A stretch of DNA of 60,059 nucleotides. Source: an uncultured Butyricimonas sp. (GTDB taxonomy: Bacteria; Bacteroidota; Bacteroidia; Bacteroidales; Marinifilaceae). The notes under the pieces were generated by a model. It was not told the origin of the DNA and ran no database searches. It saw only the letters and a program-made list of their open reading frames with translations. The translations under genes and the position numbers were made by a program. Shown piece after piece: positions 1 through 7,480 of the stretch; positions within the stretch are counted from its first letter, which is position 1, and each line of letters opens with the position of its first letter. The DNA lies in contig CALUMT010000006.1 in the NCBI GenBank assembly GCA_944321845.1, positions 1 to 60,059 on the forward strand, written 5' to 3'.

Positions 1-231
1 TCGTTCCCTTCCAAATTTTCGGGGAACTTTTTTTTCATCTTTTTTTCTCGACCCCGGGTCGTGTCGACCGGGAGGCGGGAAAAGAGACAAGATAAAACCG
101 GGATCGCTCCCGAATCGCCCATCAACATCCTTGAAAAGAACTGTGCCCGAGAAACTTGCACCCCTTCATCCTCCATCACCGTGCCTCTCGAGAGCGGGTG
201 CAAAGATAAACCACTTTTCTCCCCACTTCCA

Positions 232-280
232 AATTTTTTACCAAGTTTTTTCGAACTTTCTTCAAAGTTTTTCCCAACTC
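232..280. repeat. 11-bp phased array of alternating AAGTT/AACTT
   Basis: Pentamers start at 232 (AATTT), 243 (AAGTT), 254 (AACTT), 265 (AAGTT) and 276 (AACTC), exactly 11 bp apart, with unrelated 6-nt spacers. AAGTT and AACTT are reverse complements, so the array alternates orientation once per helical turn. A two-unit version (AATTT 14-18, AACTT 25-29) is at the window start, and a second array lies at 17269-17306. Function is unknown; a same-face protein-binding array is one inference. Confidence 0.5.
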
Positions 281-436
281 GCTGGGGATCAACACGGCCG
301 GGAACGACGGTTTTCACGACCGACAACCGGCGAGTCCAGGCGAGAATTCCCTCTCCGGGGTATCCCTCCCCTCTTCAACCCGGTATTACTCCCTGTGTAG
401 CAGGTGATTGACGTCACGTGAGCGAGTGTTAACCAT

Positions 437-490
437 GTATTAATAGCGTATCATTTGCGTGTTTTTACGCTAATGATACGCTGTTAATAC
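437..490. repeat. 19-bp inverted repeat, long hairpin
   Basis: Left arm 437-455 (GTATTAATAGCGTATCATT) and right arm 472-490 (AATGATACGCTGTTAATAC) pair along all 19 positions, with one T-G wobble. Inside, after a T-T mismatch, GCGT (457-460) and ACGC (467-470) extend the stem around a 6-nt loop. No T-run follows on either strand, so it is not an ordinary intrinsic terminator. It could be an operator, a mobile-element remnant or a structured RNA. The nearest gene starts 176 bp downstream. Confidence 0.75.
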
Positions 491-634
491 GGAATTGATA
501 CGGAGATACTCCATGCGAGACACTGGGGAACAACGGGTTAGATGCGGATGAAAATTGAACAAAAAAAGAACAATCACATAAATGATTTCCCGGGAATATA
601 TATCCTCCCATCCAACAGAGATTACAATATTTTC

Positions 635-642
635 TACTTTTG
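635..642 (+). promoter_or_regulatory. Putative -7 box of MFS gene promoter
   Basis: TACTTTTG matches the Bacteroidales -7 consensus TAnnTTTG, 24 bp upstream of the MFS start codon. No TTTG is seen at the expected -33 position, so the call rests on the -7 box alone. Confidence 0.4.
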
Positions 643-665
643 TCCCCTCGAAAAAATAGCATATC

Positions 666-1856
666 ATGAAATACATCTTAAAAGAAAACGGTGGAATCCC
701 CACCTCTCTCTTATGGATTTTGGCAATATCAGCCGGAGTATTCGTGGCCAATCTCTATTATAATCAGCCCCTTCTCGGCATGATTCAGACAGAACTCGAC
801 GTCAGTGAAAGCCAAGCCAACCTTATCGCCATGACCAGCCAGATCGGTTACGCTCTCGGGTTGTTGTTCATCATCCCCATGGGCGACCTGTTCCAACGCC
901 GCCGCATCGTCACTACCAGTTTCTCACTACTCGTGGTTTCACTCCTTATCATTGCCGTGGCTCCTACCCTACCCCTGATTCTCATTGCTTCTTTTATCAC
1001 GGGAACTTGTGCCGTCATGCCACAGATATTTATTCCGATAGCAGCTACATACTCGCAACCATCCCGCAAAGGTCAAAACGTGGGCATCGTTCTCTCGGGA
1101 TTACTCACGGGAATCCTTGCATCCCGGGTTATCAGTGGAATTGTAGGAGAATACTGGGGATGGCGGACCATGTACTATATCGCCGCAGCCCTAATGTTTA
1201 TCGCCACCATCATCATACACCAGATATTACCGGATATGCATCCCACATTCACGGGGAAATATAGTGATCTACTGAAATCCCTTTTCTCTCTCGTCAGACA
1301 ATATCCCAGCCTGCGCATCCGAGCCACCCGTAGCGGCCTGGCATTCGGTTCATTCCTGGCGCTATGGTCTTGTCTAGCGTTCAAGATGCAACAGGCCCCA
1401 TTCCATGCCGGGAGTAACATTGTCGGGCTATTGGGAATATGCGGTATAGCCGGAGCACTGATCGCCTCCACCTTGGGACGTTACATCAAGCGCTTCGGGG
1501 TTGAGCGTTTCACACTCGCCGGCTGCCTGTTGCTTTTCGCGGCCTGGCATCTGTTTCATTGGCACGGAGATACCTATACCGGTCTTATCGCCGGAATCAT
1601 CCTCATCGACATTGGCATGCAATGCATCCAACTCAGCAACCAAACCAGCGTCATGGAATTATGTCCCTCCGCCTCCAACCGCATCAACACCATTTTCATG
1701 ACCACCTACTTCATCGGAGGGTCTCTTGGAACTTTTCTCGCCGGTATCGCCTGGGAATCCTGGCAGTGGAACGGTATTATTCTCGTGGGAACCACCCTGA
1801 CAAGCGGTACGTTGCTACTGACCATTACTCCTCTCCTTTTTAAAAACAAACAATAA
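666..1856 (+). CDS. MFS transporter, probable efflux
   Basis: A 396-residue protein of the major facilitator superfamily with about 12 hydrophobic segments. Family hallmarks are NLYYNQPLL near residue 30, found in a subgroup of bacterial drug or sugar efflux MFS proteins, and a motif-A-like GDLFQRRR in the loop after the second membrane segment. It would exchange a small solute across the inner membrane using the proton gradient; the substrate cannot be read from the sequence. The gene is monocistronic, with a -7-like box just upstream and a hairpin after the stop. The downstream genes run in the opposite direction. The ATG at 666 precedes a short polar leader and then the first membrane helix. 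Confidence 0.85.
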   Translation: MKYILKENGGIPTSLLWILAISAGVFVANLYYNQPLLGMIQTELDVSESQANLIAMTSQIGYALGLLFIIPMGDLFQRRRIVTTSFSLLVVSLLIIAVAPTLPLILIASFITGTCAVMPQIFIPIAATYSQPSRKGQNVGIVLSGLLTGILASRVISGIVGEYWGWRTMYYIAAALMFIATIIIHQILPDMHPTFTGKYSDLLKSLFSLVRQYPSLRIRATRSGLAFGSFLALWSCLAFKMQQAPFHAGSNIVGLLGICGIAGALIASTLGRYIKRFGVERFTLAGCLLLFAAWHLFHWHGDTYTGLIAGIILIDIGMQCIQLSNQTSVMELCPSASNRINTIFMTTYFIGGSLGTFLAGIAWESWQWNGIILVGTTLTSGTLLLTITPLLFKNKQ

Positions 1857-1861
1857 ATAAA

Positions 1862-1895
1862 GAAGGGACGTGTTCTCGTCCGAACACATCCCTTC
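1862..1895 (-). terminator. Terminator between convergent genes
   Basis: 14-bp arms 1862-1875 and 1882-1895 around a 6-nt loop. Read on the minus strand the single non-Watson-Crick pair is a G-U wobble and the hairpin is followed by a T-rich tract, so it fits best as the end of the minus-strand thioredoxin/SusCD operon. It may also stop the MFS transcript. Confidence 0.7.
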
Positions 1896-2010
1896 CATAA
1901 CAACCAAATCAAACATTTCCATCTTACCCAAAGCAAGCTCCCTCAGCCCAGGAACTCTGCATGATAAAAAAACATTTTATAAAAAAATGCTGCAATAATC
2001 TAAGAATTCC

Positions 2011-3219
2011 TCATTTAAATACATCCATTTTCTCATCATTCTGCTTTTCCAAAGCCTCACTTGCCTTATAGAATTTCTCTGCTTGAGATTGGTCTCCCAA
2101 CTTCACATAACCTTTGGCAATGATATCATAGCAATTCTTAACTATCCAAACATTTTCTCTCTCCTCTTTTTGCTGTACCTGATACAGGTAATCCACACAA
2201 CGCTTGATTTGTTCCCGGGAATTCAAGTTGTCCAAAAGATAATCGACCCATTCTTTTACCCAATCTACATTCTTTAACAACCCATGTTCACCCAAATGAA
2301 TCAATCGATCATACAATTCAAGTGCATTCCCCTCAAGATAACTTTCTTCCACTCTCACGTAAGCCCGGTATTCCGGATAACTTTTTACATCATGCAATAA
2401 CAAAGTATCCAAGAATCGTAAATAATCCAAAGACTGTCTCAGTGTGTCCCGATTCTCGGTTTGAAAACCGATTTCAATAATATCACTAATTTTATAATAA
2501 GTCTTAAGAGCAAGCGTCCACTCCAAATCATAACGTTCAAAACCCTTGTAGGCAAACTTATCCAAATGATTCAACACGAACTGGAATTCTCGCGATTCCG
2601 GTTCATCAATATAAGGACTCACCAGTTTCCAAACTTCTTCGTTCATCAAACTATCCAAGGGAATTTCTTTCATGTAATTCAATATCACTTCTTCATATTT
2701 TTTATCCTCCCCCGATATGGCTAATATATCAAGATAATTCATCATAAAATCAAGACCTCTTTCTCCCGAATTATACTCTTTCTCCATCATTTTCCAATTC
2801 TTCCCTTCAACAGCATATTTTATGCCTTTCAGCAATATTTCCGCGGGAAAAGCTCCTACTATTTTTTGTATCAGTTTCCCTTCACCATCCATCAATAACA
2901 ACGTGGGATAAGCGGTTACCCATCCCTCATGCTTCTTCACAAAAGCCAATCCTTCTCCTCGCTCGACGTCGTATTTCACGCTGACAAATTTATCGTTTAT
3001 ATATTCCCCGATATCTTCTCTCGGAAAAACCTCCGCTGCCAATTGTTTACAAGGCCCACACCAGGAAGTATAACAATCCACAAATATCAATTTATTTTGC
3101 TTTTGAGCCTCTTTCATTACTGATTCCCACGGCTCATTGTCCATAAATCGTACTCCTCTGTTTTGAGCAAACAAGGAGAAAGAAAAGAAAAAGGACATTA
3201 ATAATAAAATAACTTTCAT
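2011..3219 (-). CDS. Exported thioredoxin-family protein, copy 2
   Basis: A protein of about 402 residues with an N-terminal signal peptide ending near FAQ, then a thioredoxin fold with active site SWCGPCKQL, then about 270 residues of helical, charged sequence that match no domain I can name. The CxxC pair predicts disulfide reductase or isomerase activity in the periplasm. It is a tandem paralogue of the next gene: both start with RFMDNEPW and share the CYTSWCGPCKQLA block. It is last in the SusC/SusD operon, so it probably helps process imported or surface protein. I take the ATG at 3219, which gives a leader like that of its paralogue. An ATG at 3228 would add three residues and leave a 1-bp gap. 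Confidence 0.85.
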   Translation of the reverse strand: MKVILLLMSFFFSFSLFAQNRGVRFMDNEPWESVMKEAQKQNKLIFVDCYTSWCGPCKQLAAEVFPREDIGEYINDKFVSVKYDVERGEGLAFVKKHEGWVTAYPTLLLMDGEGKLIQKIVGAFPAEILLKGIKYAVEGKNWKMMEKEYNSGERGLDFMMNYLDILAISGEDKKYEEVILNYMKEIPLDSLMNEEVWKLVSPYIDEPESREFQFVLNHLDKFAYKGFERYDLEWTLALKTYYKISDIIEIGFQTENRDTLRQSLDYLRFLDTLLLHDVKSYPEYRAYVRVEESYLEGNALELYDRLIHLGEHGLLKNVDWVKEWVDYLLDNLNSREQIKRCVDYLYQVQQKEERENVWIVKNCYDIIAKGYVKLGDQSQAEKFYKASEALEKQNDEKMDVFK

Positions 3220-3229
3220 TCTCAACATA

Positions 3230-4360
3230 TTACTTATTCTTTTTATTTAACTTACTATTTCCCAGCACTATTACATCATTTATAATATCTCGCTCATAAC
3301 CTGTTATTTTCTCTCTCAACACATCCAAATAAGCGACACATGCTCGAATTATTTGAATATTATTCGTGTTTTTAATCACGTATTCAAACATACCGATGAT
3401 ATAAACATCTCGTCTCAAGAGTCCGCAATCCACAAAAACACACAATCGTTCACACAATTTTTCCACCTTTCCCGTGATCACGCACTCATTTAAAGACCAT
3501 TCAACCAAAGCATCCGAGAAACCTTTTACCGGATACATCAACAACGGTTTCAATTGCATGGCTTTTTTCTGTAATGCAGGCAAAGAATCCTTGCTATCAG
3601 GTTGTATCGCTCCAATGTATAACATATTCACCGCAAAACCCATTGATTCTCCCAACTTTTGTTCCAACAAAAATCGGTCCAGTCCCCGTTTTTGAAATTC
3701 ATCCAGGTGTTCCACCACGAAACGGTATTCCTCGCTATAAGGCTGTTCTACCACATATTTACCTAACATCATCCAGATATCCGGATTCAACAAACTATCC
3801 ATTGGGAATTGGGCCGCATACTCTCTGGCTATTTGTTCACATTTTTCCTTCTCATAAGCGTCTTCCAGCGCTCGAAAATATTTCATCACAAATTCCAGAT
3901 CCCTTTTTCCTTGTTGATACTCTTTTTCCAAATTATAAACGGTATTTCCAGCTAAACCGGCATTTATCGCCATCAATAAATCATCCGCAGAACTGGAACC
4001 GACAATTTTATGAATAATCTCACCTTTACAATTGATGATGAGTAATGTCGGGTAAGCTTTAACTTCACCCGGGTATTGACTATTAAATTTCAAACCTTCC
4101 CCCTTCTCCATATTATACTTCACGCACACGAACTTCTCGTTCATAAAATCGCCAACTTTTTTTTGAGGGAAAATCTCCGTTGCCAACTGTTTACAAGGAC
4201 CACACCAGGAAGTATAACAATCCACAAAAATCAATTTATTTTGTTTTTGAGCTTCTTCCACGACCGTAGCCCAAGGCTCATTATCCATAAACCGTGTACC
4301 CTGGGCAAAGCTCCAGGATACCACGATCATAAACATAAATATACATACAAACTGTTTCAT
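3230..4360 (-). CDS. Exported thioredoxin-family protein, copy 1
   Basis: A protein of about 376 residues with a signal peptide (MKQFVCIFMFM to SFAQG), a thioredoxin domain with SWCGPCKQL, and a long helical C-terminal region without a recognised domain. It is the upstream member of a tandem pair: the thioredoxin domains are very similar and the tails have diverged, so this is an old duplication. The CGPC motif and signal peptide predict a periplasmic thiol-disulfide enzyme. The upstream TTG at 4369 also opens the frame, but the ATG at 4360 directly precedes a normal signal peptide. It lies 25 bp after the FISUMP lipoprotein gene and 10 bp before the second thioredoxin gene, so it belongs to the operon. 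Confidence 0.85.
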   Translation of the reverse strand: MKQFVCIFMFMIVVSWSFAQGTRFMDNEPWATVVEEAQKQNKLIFVDCYTSWCGPCKQLATEIFPQKKVGDFMNEKFVCVKYNMEKGEGLKFNSQYPGEVKAYPTLLIINCKGEIIHKIVGSSSADDLLMAINAGLAGNTVYNLEKEYQQGKRDLEFVMKYFRALEDAYEKEKCEQIAREYAAQFPMDSLLNPDIWMMLGKYVVEQPYSEEYRFVVEHLDEFQKRGLDRFLLEQKLGESMGFAVNMLYIGAIQPDSKDSLPALQKKAMQLKPLLMYPVKGFSDALVEWSLNECVITGKVEKLCERLCVFVDCGLLRRDVYIIGMFEYVIKNTNNIQIIRACVAYLDVLREKITGYERDIINDVIVLGNSKLNKKNK

Positions 4361-4385
4361 CTCTATCAATATTTAAATTTAACAT

Positions 4386-5033
4386 TCATTTAGTATCTCT
4401 TACCAAACGCACACTCATGTAACGTTTTGTGGTCATGGTCACCCTATTCACCTGATCTCTATTGAATGTAATCATTCTGCACCAAGCATATCCTTCCTGA
4501 GATTCATCCGGAGTAGAAGTCCAGTAAATACCATCCACTTGAAACTTACGGGTTCCAAAACCACCCAGATCATGAGCGTATCCTCCACACACCAATCCAA
4601 TCTCACTTCCTTCTTCCTGCATCAATAAAGTTCCGGTAAAATGCCCTCGCCAACCTGTTTGATTCGTTTCTTCCTCCGACATTCCCAAGCACATTTCCAA
4701 GTTTTTCCAATCCTCATCCGTCGGTAAACGCCATTCCTCCACACCCAAGGTACTCGCGGCGGTAAAATCATATAAATAACCAAACTTAGGAAGATCCTCT
4801 TCTGTCACCTCTTCGCAGGTTACAGCATCTCCTGCAGAATGGGGAGCTCTCACGTTTTCACATAACCATTCCAAATTCCCGTAACGAACCCAATGATAGG
4901 TGACACCATCGCGGGGATCCGTCCATGTTCCTTCCGCTTCCGGGGATACGGAAGGAACAATCGCTTTATCTTCATTGTCCGAGCAAGCAAAACAACACGC
5001 TGCCATCACGCACAACAAAATCATATACTTCAT
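4386..5033 (-). CDS. FISUMP-domain lipoprotein
   Basis: A 215-residue lipoprotein with lipobox Cys17 followed by SDNED, an acidic stretch like those that direct Bacteroidota lipoproteins to the cell surface. The body fits the Fibrobacter succinogenes major paralogous domain (TIGR02145): DPRDGVTYHWVRYGNLEWLC, then FGYLYDFTAAST, EEWRLPTDEDWKNLE, a Gly-rich GGY segment, YWTSTPDES and the C-terminal MSVRLVRD. The fold is related to C-type-lectin-like and formylglycine-enzyme-like domains and may bind a ligand or protein. Its place between the SusCD genes and two thioredoxins suggests an accessory surface protein of the import system. Family call is firm; the role is inferred. Confidence 0.8.
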   Translation of the reverse strand: MKYMILLCVMAACCFACSDNEDKAIVPSVSPEAEGTWTDPRDGVTYHWVRYGNLEWLCENVRAPHSAGDAVTCEEVTEEDLPKFGYLYDFTAASTLGVEEWRLPTDEDWKNLEMCLGMSEEETNQTGWRGHFTGTLLMQEEGSEIGLVCGGYAHDLGGFGTRKFQVDGIYWTSTPDESQEGYAWCRMITFNRDQVNRVTMTTKRYMSVRLVRDTK

Positions 5034-5051
5034 ATTATTTACATTTAAGAA

Positions 5052-5915
5052 TTAATAAACCTGTACACCCAATCTTTCCAATACCCGCACGAGAGCATCC
5101 TGCTTTTGCAAAACAATAGGATATTTGGCATATTTTTGCTCAAATTCTTCATTGGTCATCGAGAATATCTCCATGATATACCCCATCATATCATATTCTT
5201 TCTCATAATAATCAAAATCGGAACATACATCTAGCCATCCTAATTCCATGACAGACTCGGAATAATCATGATACTCACCATATAACCCTTCACAATAAGC
5301 AAAAAACTCATCATAAACGCTTTCATCCAACAGACTCCAAGTCTTTATTAATATTCCTCTTAAGATTGACCTTTTATACCTGTAACGTTCCGTCTCATTC
5401 ATTTCCAGAAAGTCATTTGTACCCACAATCGTTGCCCGGTAACATCCCCAGGAAGCGGTTGCAATTAAAGGCTCATTAAACCAACCGGTACTCATCCCAA
5501 AAAGAAAATCATCAGCGACAAAGAAAGCGTACGGATATAATTCTTTCGGAAGCATTGTCAACACCTCATTGGCTAAAACATGAGCCATTTCCTCTTTCTC
5601 TCGAATATCCGTCAATAGTGTATATTCAATATCATGAGCGGCCCAAGAAGTTATCTCGTACTGTAAATTAAGCATCTCACACATGGGATACGTTCCTTGA
5701 GGAGTCGTGACGTTCCTATAACACAAGGAGTCATTAAAAATCAGGTAAACCCCTGTCTGCTCAAAAAAATCACAACGGATAGCCCATTCCTCTTCCGAGG
5801 AGAAATCCGGGGAAGCAAATATATTCTGATCCAGTCCGGAAGGTGTCACGTCTTCCTCCTTGCTACAGGCGTAGAACAAACAAATGAAGAAAAACAATAA
5901 ATATTCCCTTTTCAT
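5052..5915 (-). CDS. SusCD-associated lipoprotein, metallohydrolase-like without HExxH
   Basis: A 287-residue lipoprotein (lipobox Cys17, then SKEED, a surface-export-like signal). Its position directly after susD and its order of segments resemble the substrate-import-associated zinc metallohydrolase lipoproteins (Peptidase_Mx1-like): an aromatic-rich EEWAIRCDFFEQTGVYLIF opening, LPKELYPYAFFVADD, then an ATIVGTNDF segment where those proteins have a conserved strand before the active site. At the place expected for HExxH the sequence reads SILRGILIKTW, and no HExxH occurs anywhere. It may be a catalytically dead relative that kept a binding role. The alignment was made by eye, so the family call is tentative. 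Confidence 0.55.
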   Translation of the reverse strand: MKREYLLFFFICLFYACSKEEDVTPSGLDQNIFASPDFSSEEEWAIRCDFFEQTGVYLIFNDSLCYRNVTTPQGTYPMCEMLNLQYEITSWAAHDIEYTLLTDIREKEEMAHVLANEVLTMLPKELYPYAFFVADDFLFGMSTGWFNEPLIATASWGCYRATIVGTNDFLEMNETERYRYKRSILRGILIKTWSLLDESVYDEFFAYCEGLYGEYHDYSESVMELGWLDVCSDFDYYEKEYDMMGYIMEIFSMTNEEFEQKYAKYPIVLQKQDALVRVLERLGVQVY

Positions 5916-5921
5916 GGTATT

Positions 5922-7469
5922 TCAATTTAATAATGATTCATATTCTCGTGGTCCTCTCTCGTTATCCGGCATTCCATAATTGGCATCCAATTCATCTCCC
6001 GGAATAGGCAACGTCCAGGCTCCATCATGTGGGGGCAACATATAACGGCGATATAATACCATTTCATACGTGTAAGTCGAGTAACTGTATTCCCAAATGG
6101 CATAATCATTCACCAACGTTTTCTCATCCGGATATTTCTCATTCACCATGTAACGACGCAAATCAAACCACCGGTGTCCCTCCAGGCATAACTCCCGTCG
6201 GCGTTCCAGGCGAACGGAATCAACCAACGCCCTACCAGTCAATCCTGATTCCGGTTGATAACCTGCTATCCGATGAGCCCGAAGCGTATTATAAGCATTC
6301 AACGCTTCCGTTTCATGAGTCCCGCCTAGACAAGCCGCAGCCTCGGCCAAATTCAAATAAGCCTCTGCCGTTCTGAACGTGAAATTATCCGACACCTCAA
6401 TCGTGGTTCCATAGGAATAATGGGTTTTCTCGTACGAGTAAGATTCTCCATTAAATTTCACAAAATACTGTGTCCTCAAATCACCAGCACGATAACGAGA
6501 ATATAAATCCTTCGATACCATAAAACAACCTGCAGTACTATAGGTACTCGCATTTACCAGGTTCAATGGCAAATGATTGCTTCCCATCGAGAAAATCAAT
6601 TCCGGGGAATCCTTTGACAAGAAATCCGTTCCTGTAAATGTATTCAAATCAATCAATGCCGACTGCTCATCCAAACAAGCGTTAGCCCATTTCACGCACT
6701 CTTCATATTCCTCCATATAGAGATAAACACGACTTAACAACAAACAAACCGTCGCGTGATTGGCCCTGAATATCGATTTCCGTGGAATATCTTTCAGCAA
6801 CTTCTCTGCCTCAAGCAAATCGTTTAACACCTGCGTGTAAACTTCCTCCACGGTAGCCCGTTCAAAAATCCTATCCACAATAAATTCCGACAATTTCAAG
6901 GGTACAGCCAAATCCGTTGATGCGGTTGACTTCGTGTAAGGTTTCCCGTATAAATTCGCCAGCGTGAAATAATAAGCCCCCCTCAGGAAATGAGCCTCTC
7001 CCTTTATTCGCCGCACGTTTTCTTCATCTGCCGCTGTCGTCACTTCCTGTTCATCAATCAATGACAAAATCAAATTGGATACATTGATATAATTATACAA
7101 GTTCTCCCAATCTTGGGCTTCCGGCCACACCCCTGTCCCCTCGTGATCTTTTTCCACCTCCTGCTGCCAGGTGTAATAACCAAATAAATAAGAAGGAGCC
7201 TCGTTAACACTCGCTGAACCTGTCACGCACAATTGGGTTTCATCGGCCATAAAATGCACGTAAGGATAGAAGGTTTGTGTTATTGAAAAACCATAATTAT
7301 AAGTCACATTATAACATTTCATGTAAACGTCTCCCACCAATAATTCATCCAAATCCGTGTACGAACGCACGTAAGCCTGATCCTGGGAATATTCCGTCAA
7401 GAAATCACTACATGAAAAACAAACACAACTCCATGCAATGATGATTATCATATATAATTTAGTCTTCAT
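5922..7469 (-). CDS. RagB/SusD family outer-membrane lipoprotein
   Basis: A 515-residue lipoprotein with a signal peptide and lipobox ending at Cys20 (CFSC then SDFL). SusD hallmarks are present: an N-terminal segment after the lipobox (YVRSYTDLDELL), the TPR-bearing RIKGEAHFLRGAYYFTLANL around residue 155, the RTAEAYLNLAEAAA helix, and the ERRRELCLEGHRWFDLRRY block near residue 430. SusD proteins cap the SusC channel at the cell surface and capture the substrate. It starts 11 bp after susC, the usual pairing. The ligand is not evident. No polysaccharide lyase or hydrolase is in the operon itself, and the companions are thioredoxins, so a peptide or protein ligand is as likely as a glycan. 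Confidence 0.93.
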   Translation of the reverse strand: MKTKLYMIIIIAWSCVCFSCSDFLTEYSQDQAYVRSYTDLDELLVGDVYMKCYNVTYNYGFSITQTFYPYVHFMADETQLCVTGSASVNEAPSYLFGYYTWQQEVEKDHEGTGVWPEAQDWENLYNYINVSNLILSLIDEQEVTTAADEENVRRIKGEAHFLRGAYYFTLANLYGKPYTKSTASTDLAVPLKLSEFIVDRIFERATVEEVYTQVLNDLLEAEKLLKDIPRKSIFRANHATVCLLLSRVYLYMEEYEECVKWANACLDEQSALIDLNTFTGTDFLSKDSPELIFSMGSNHLPLNLVNASTYSTAGCFMVSKDLYSRYRAGDLRTQYFVKFNGESYSYEKTHYSYGTTIEVSDNFTFRTAEAYLNLAEAAACLGGTHETEALNAYNTLRAHRIAGYQPESGLTGRALVDSVRLERRRELCLEGHRWFDLRRYMVNEKYPDEKTLVNDYAIWEYSYSTYTYEMVLYRRYMLPPHDGAWTLPIPGDELDANYGMPDNERGPREYESLLN

Positions 7470-7480
7470 ATATCAACGTA

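Larger units (their letters stand above)
1..665. other. Non-coding region upstream of MFS gene
   Basis: No open frame here looks like a real protein: the short frames are compositionally odd, overlap each other on both strands and match no family I know. The first 300 bases are rich in C and T runs and hold AAGTT/AACTT pentamers at 11-bp spacing. Two overlapping 8-bp palindromes (TGACGTCA and TCACGTGA) lie at 409-422, and a long hairpin lies at 437-490. The last 30 bases carry a promoter-like motif for the MFS gene. The region may be the 3' flank of something left of the window. Confidence 0.6.

Noticed and set aside
61-411. Overlapping short open frames at the window start
   Set aside because: Low-complexity Ser/Pro/Phe-rich products with no family likeness, several frames overlap, and no promoter or start context supports them.
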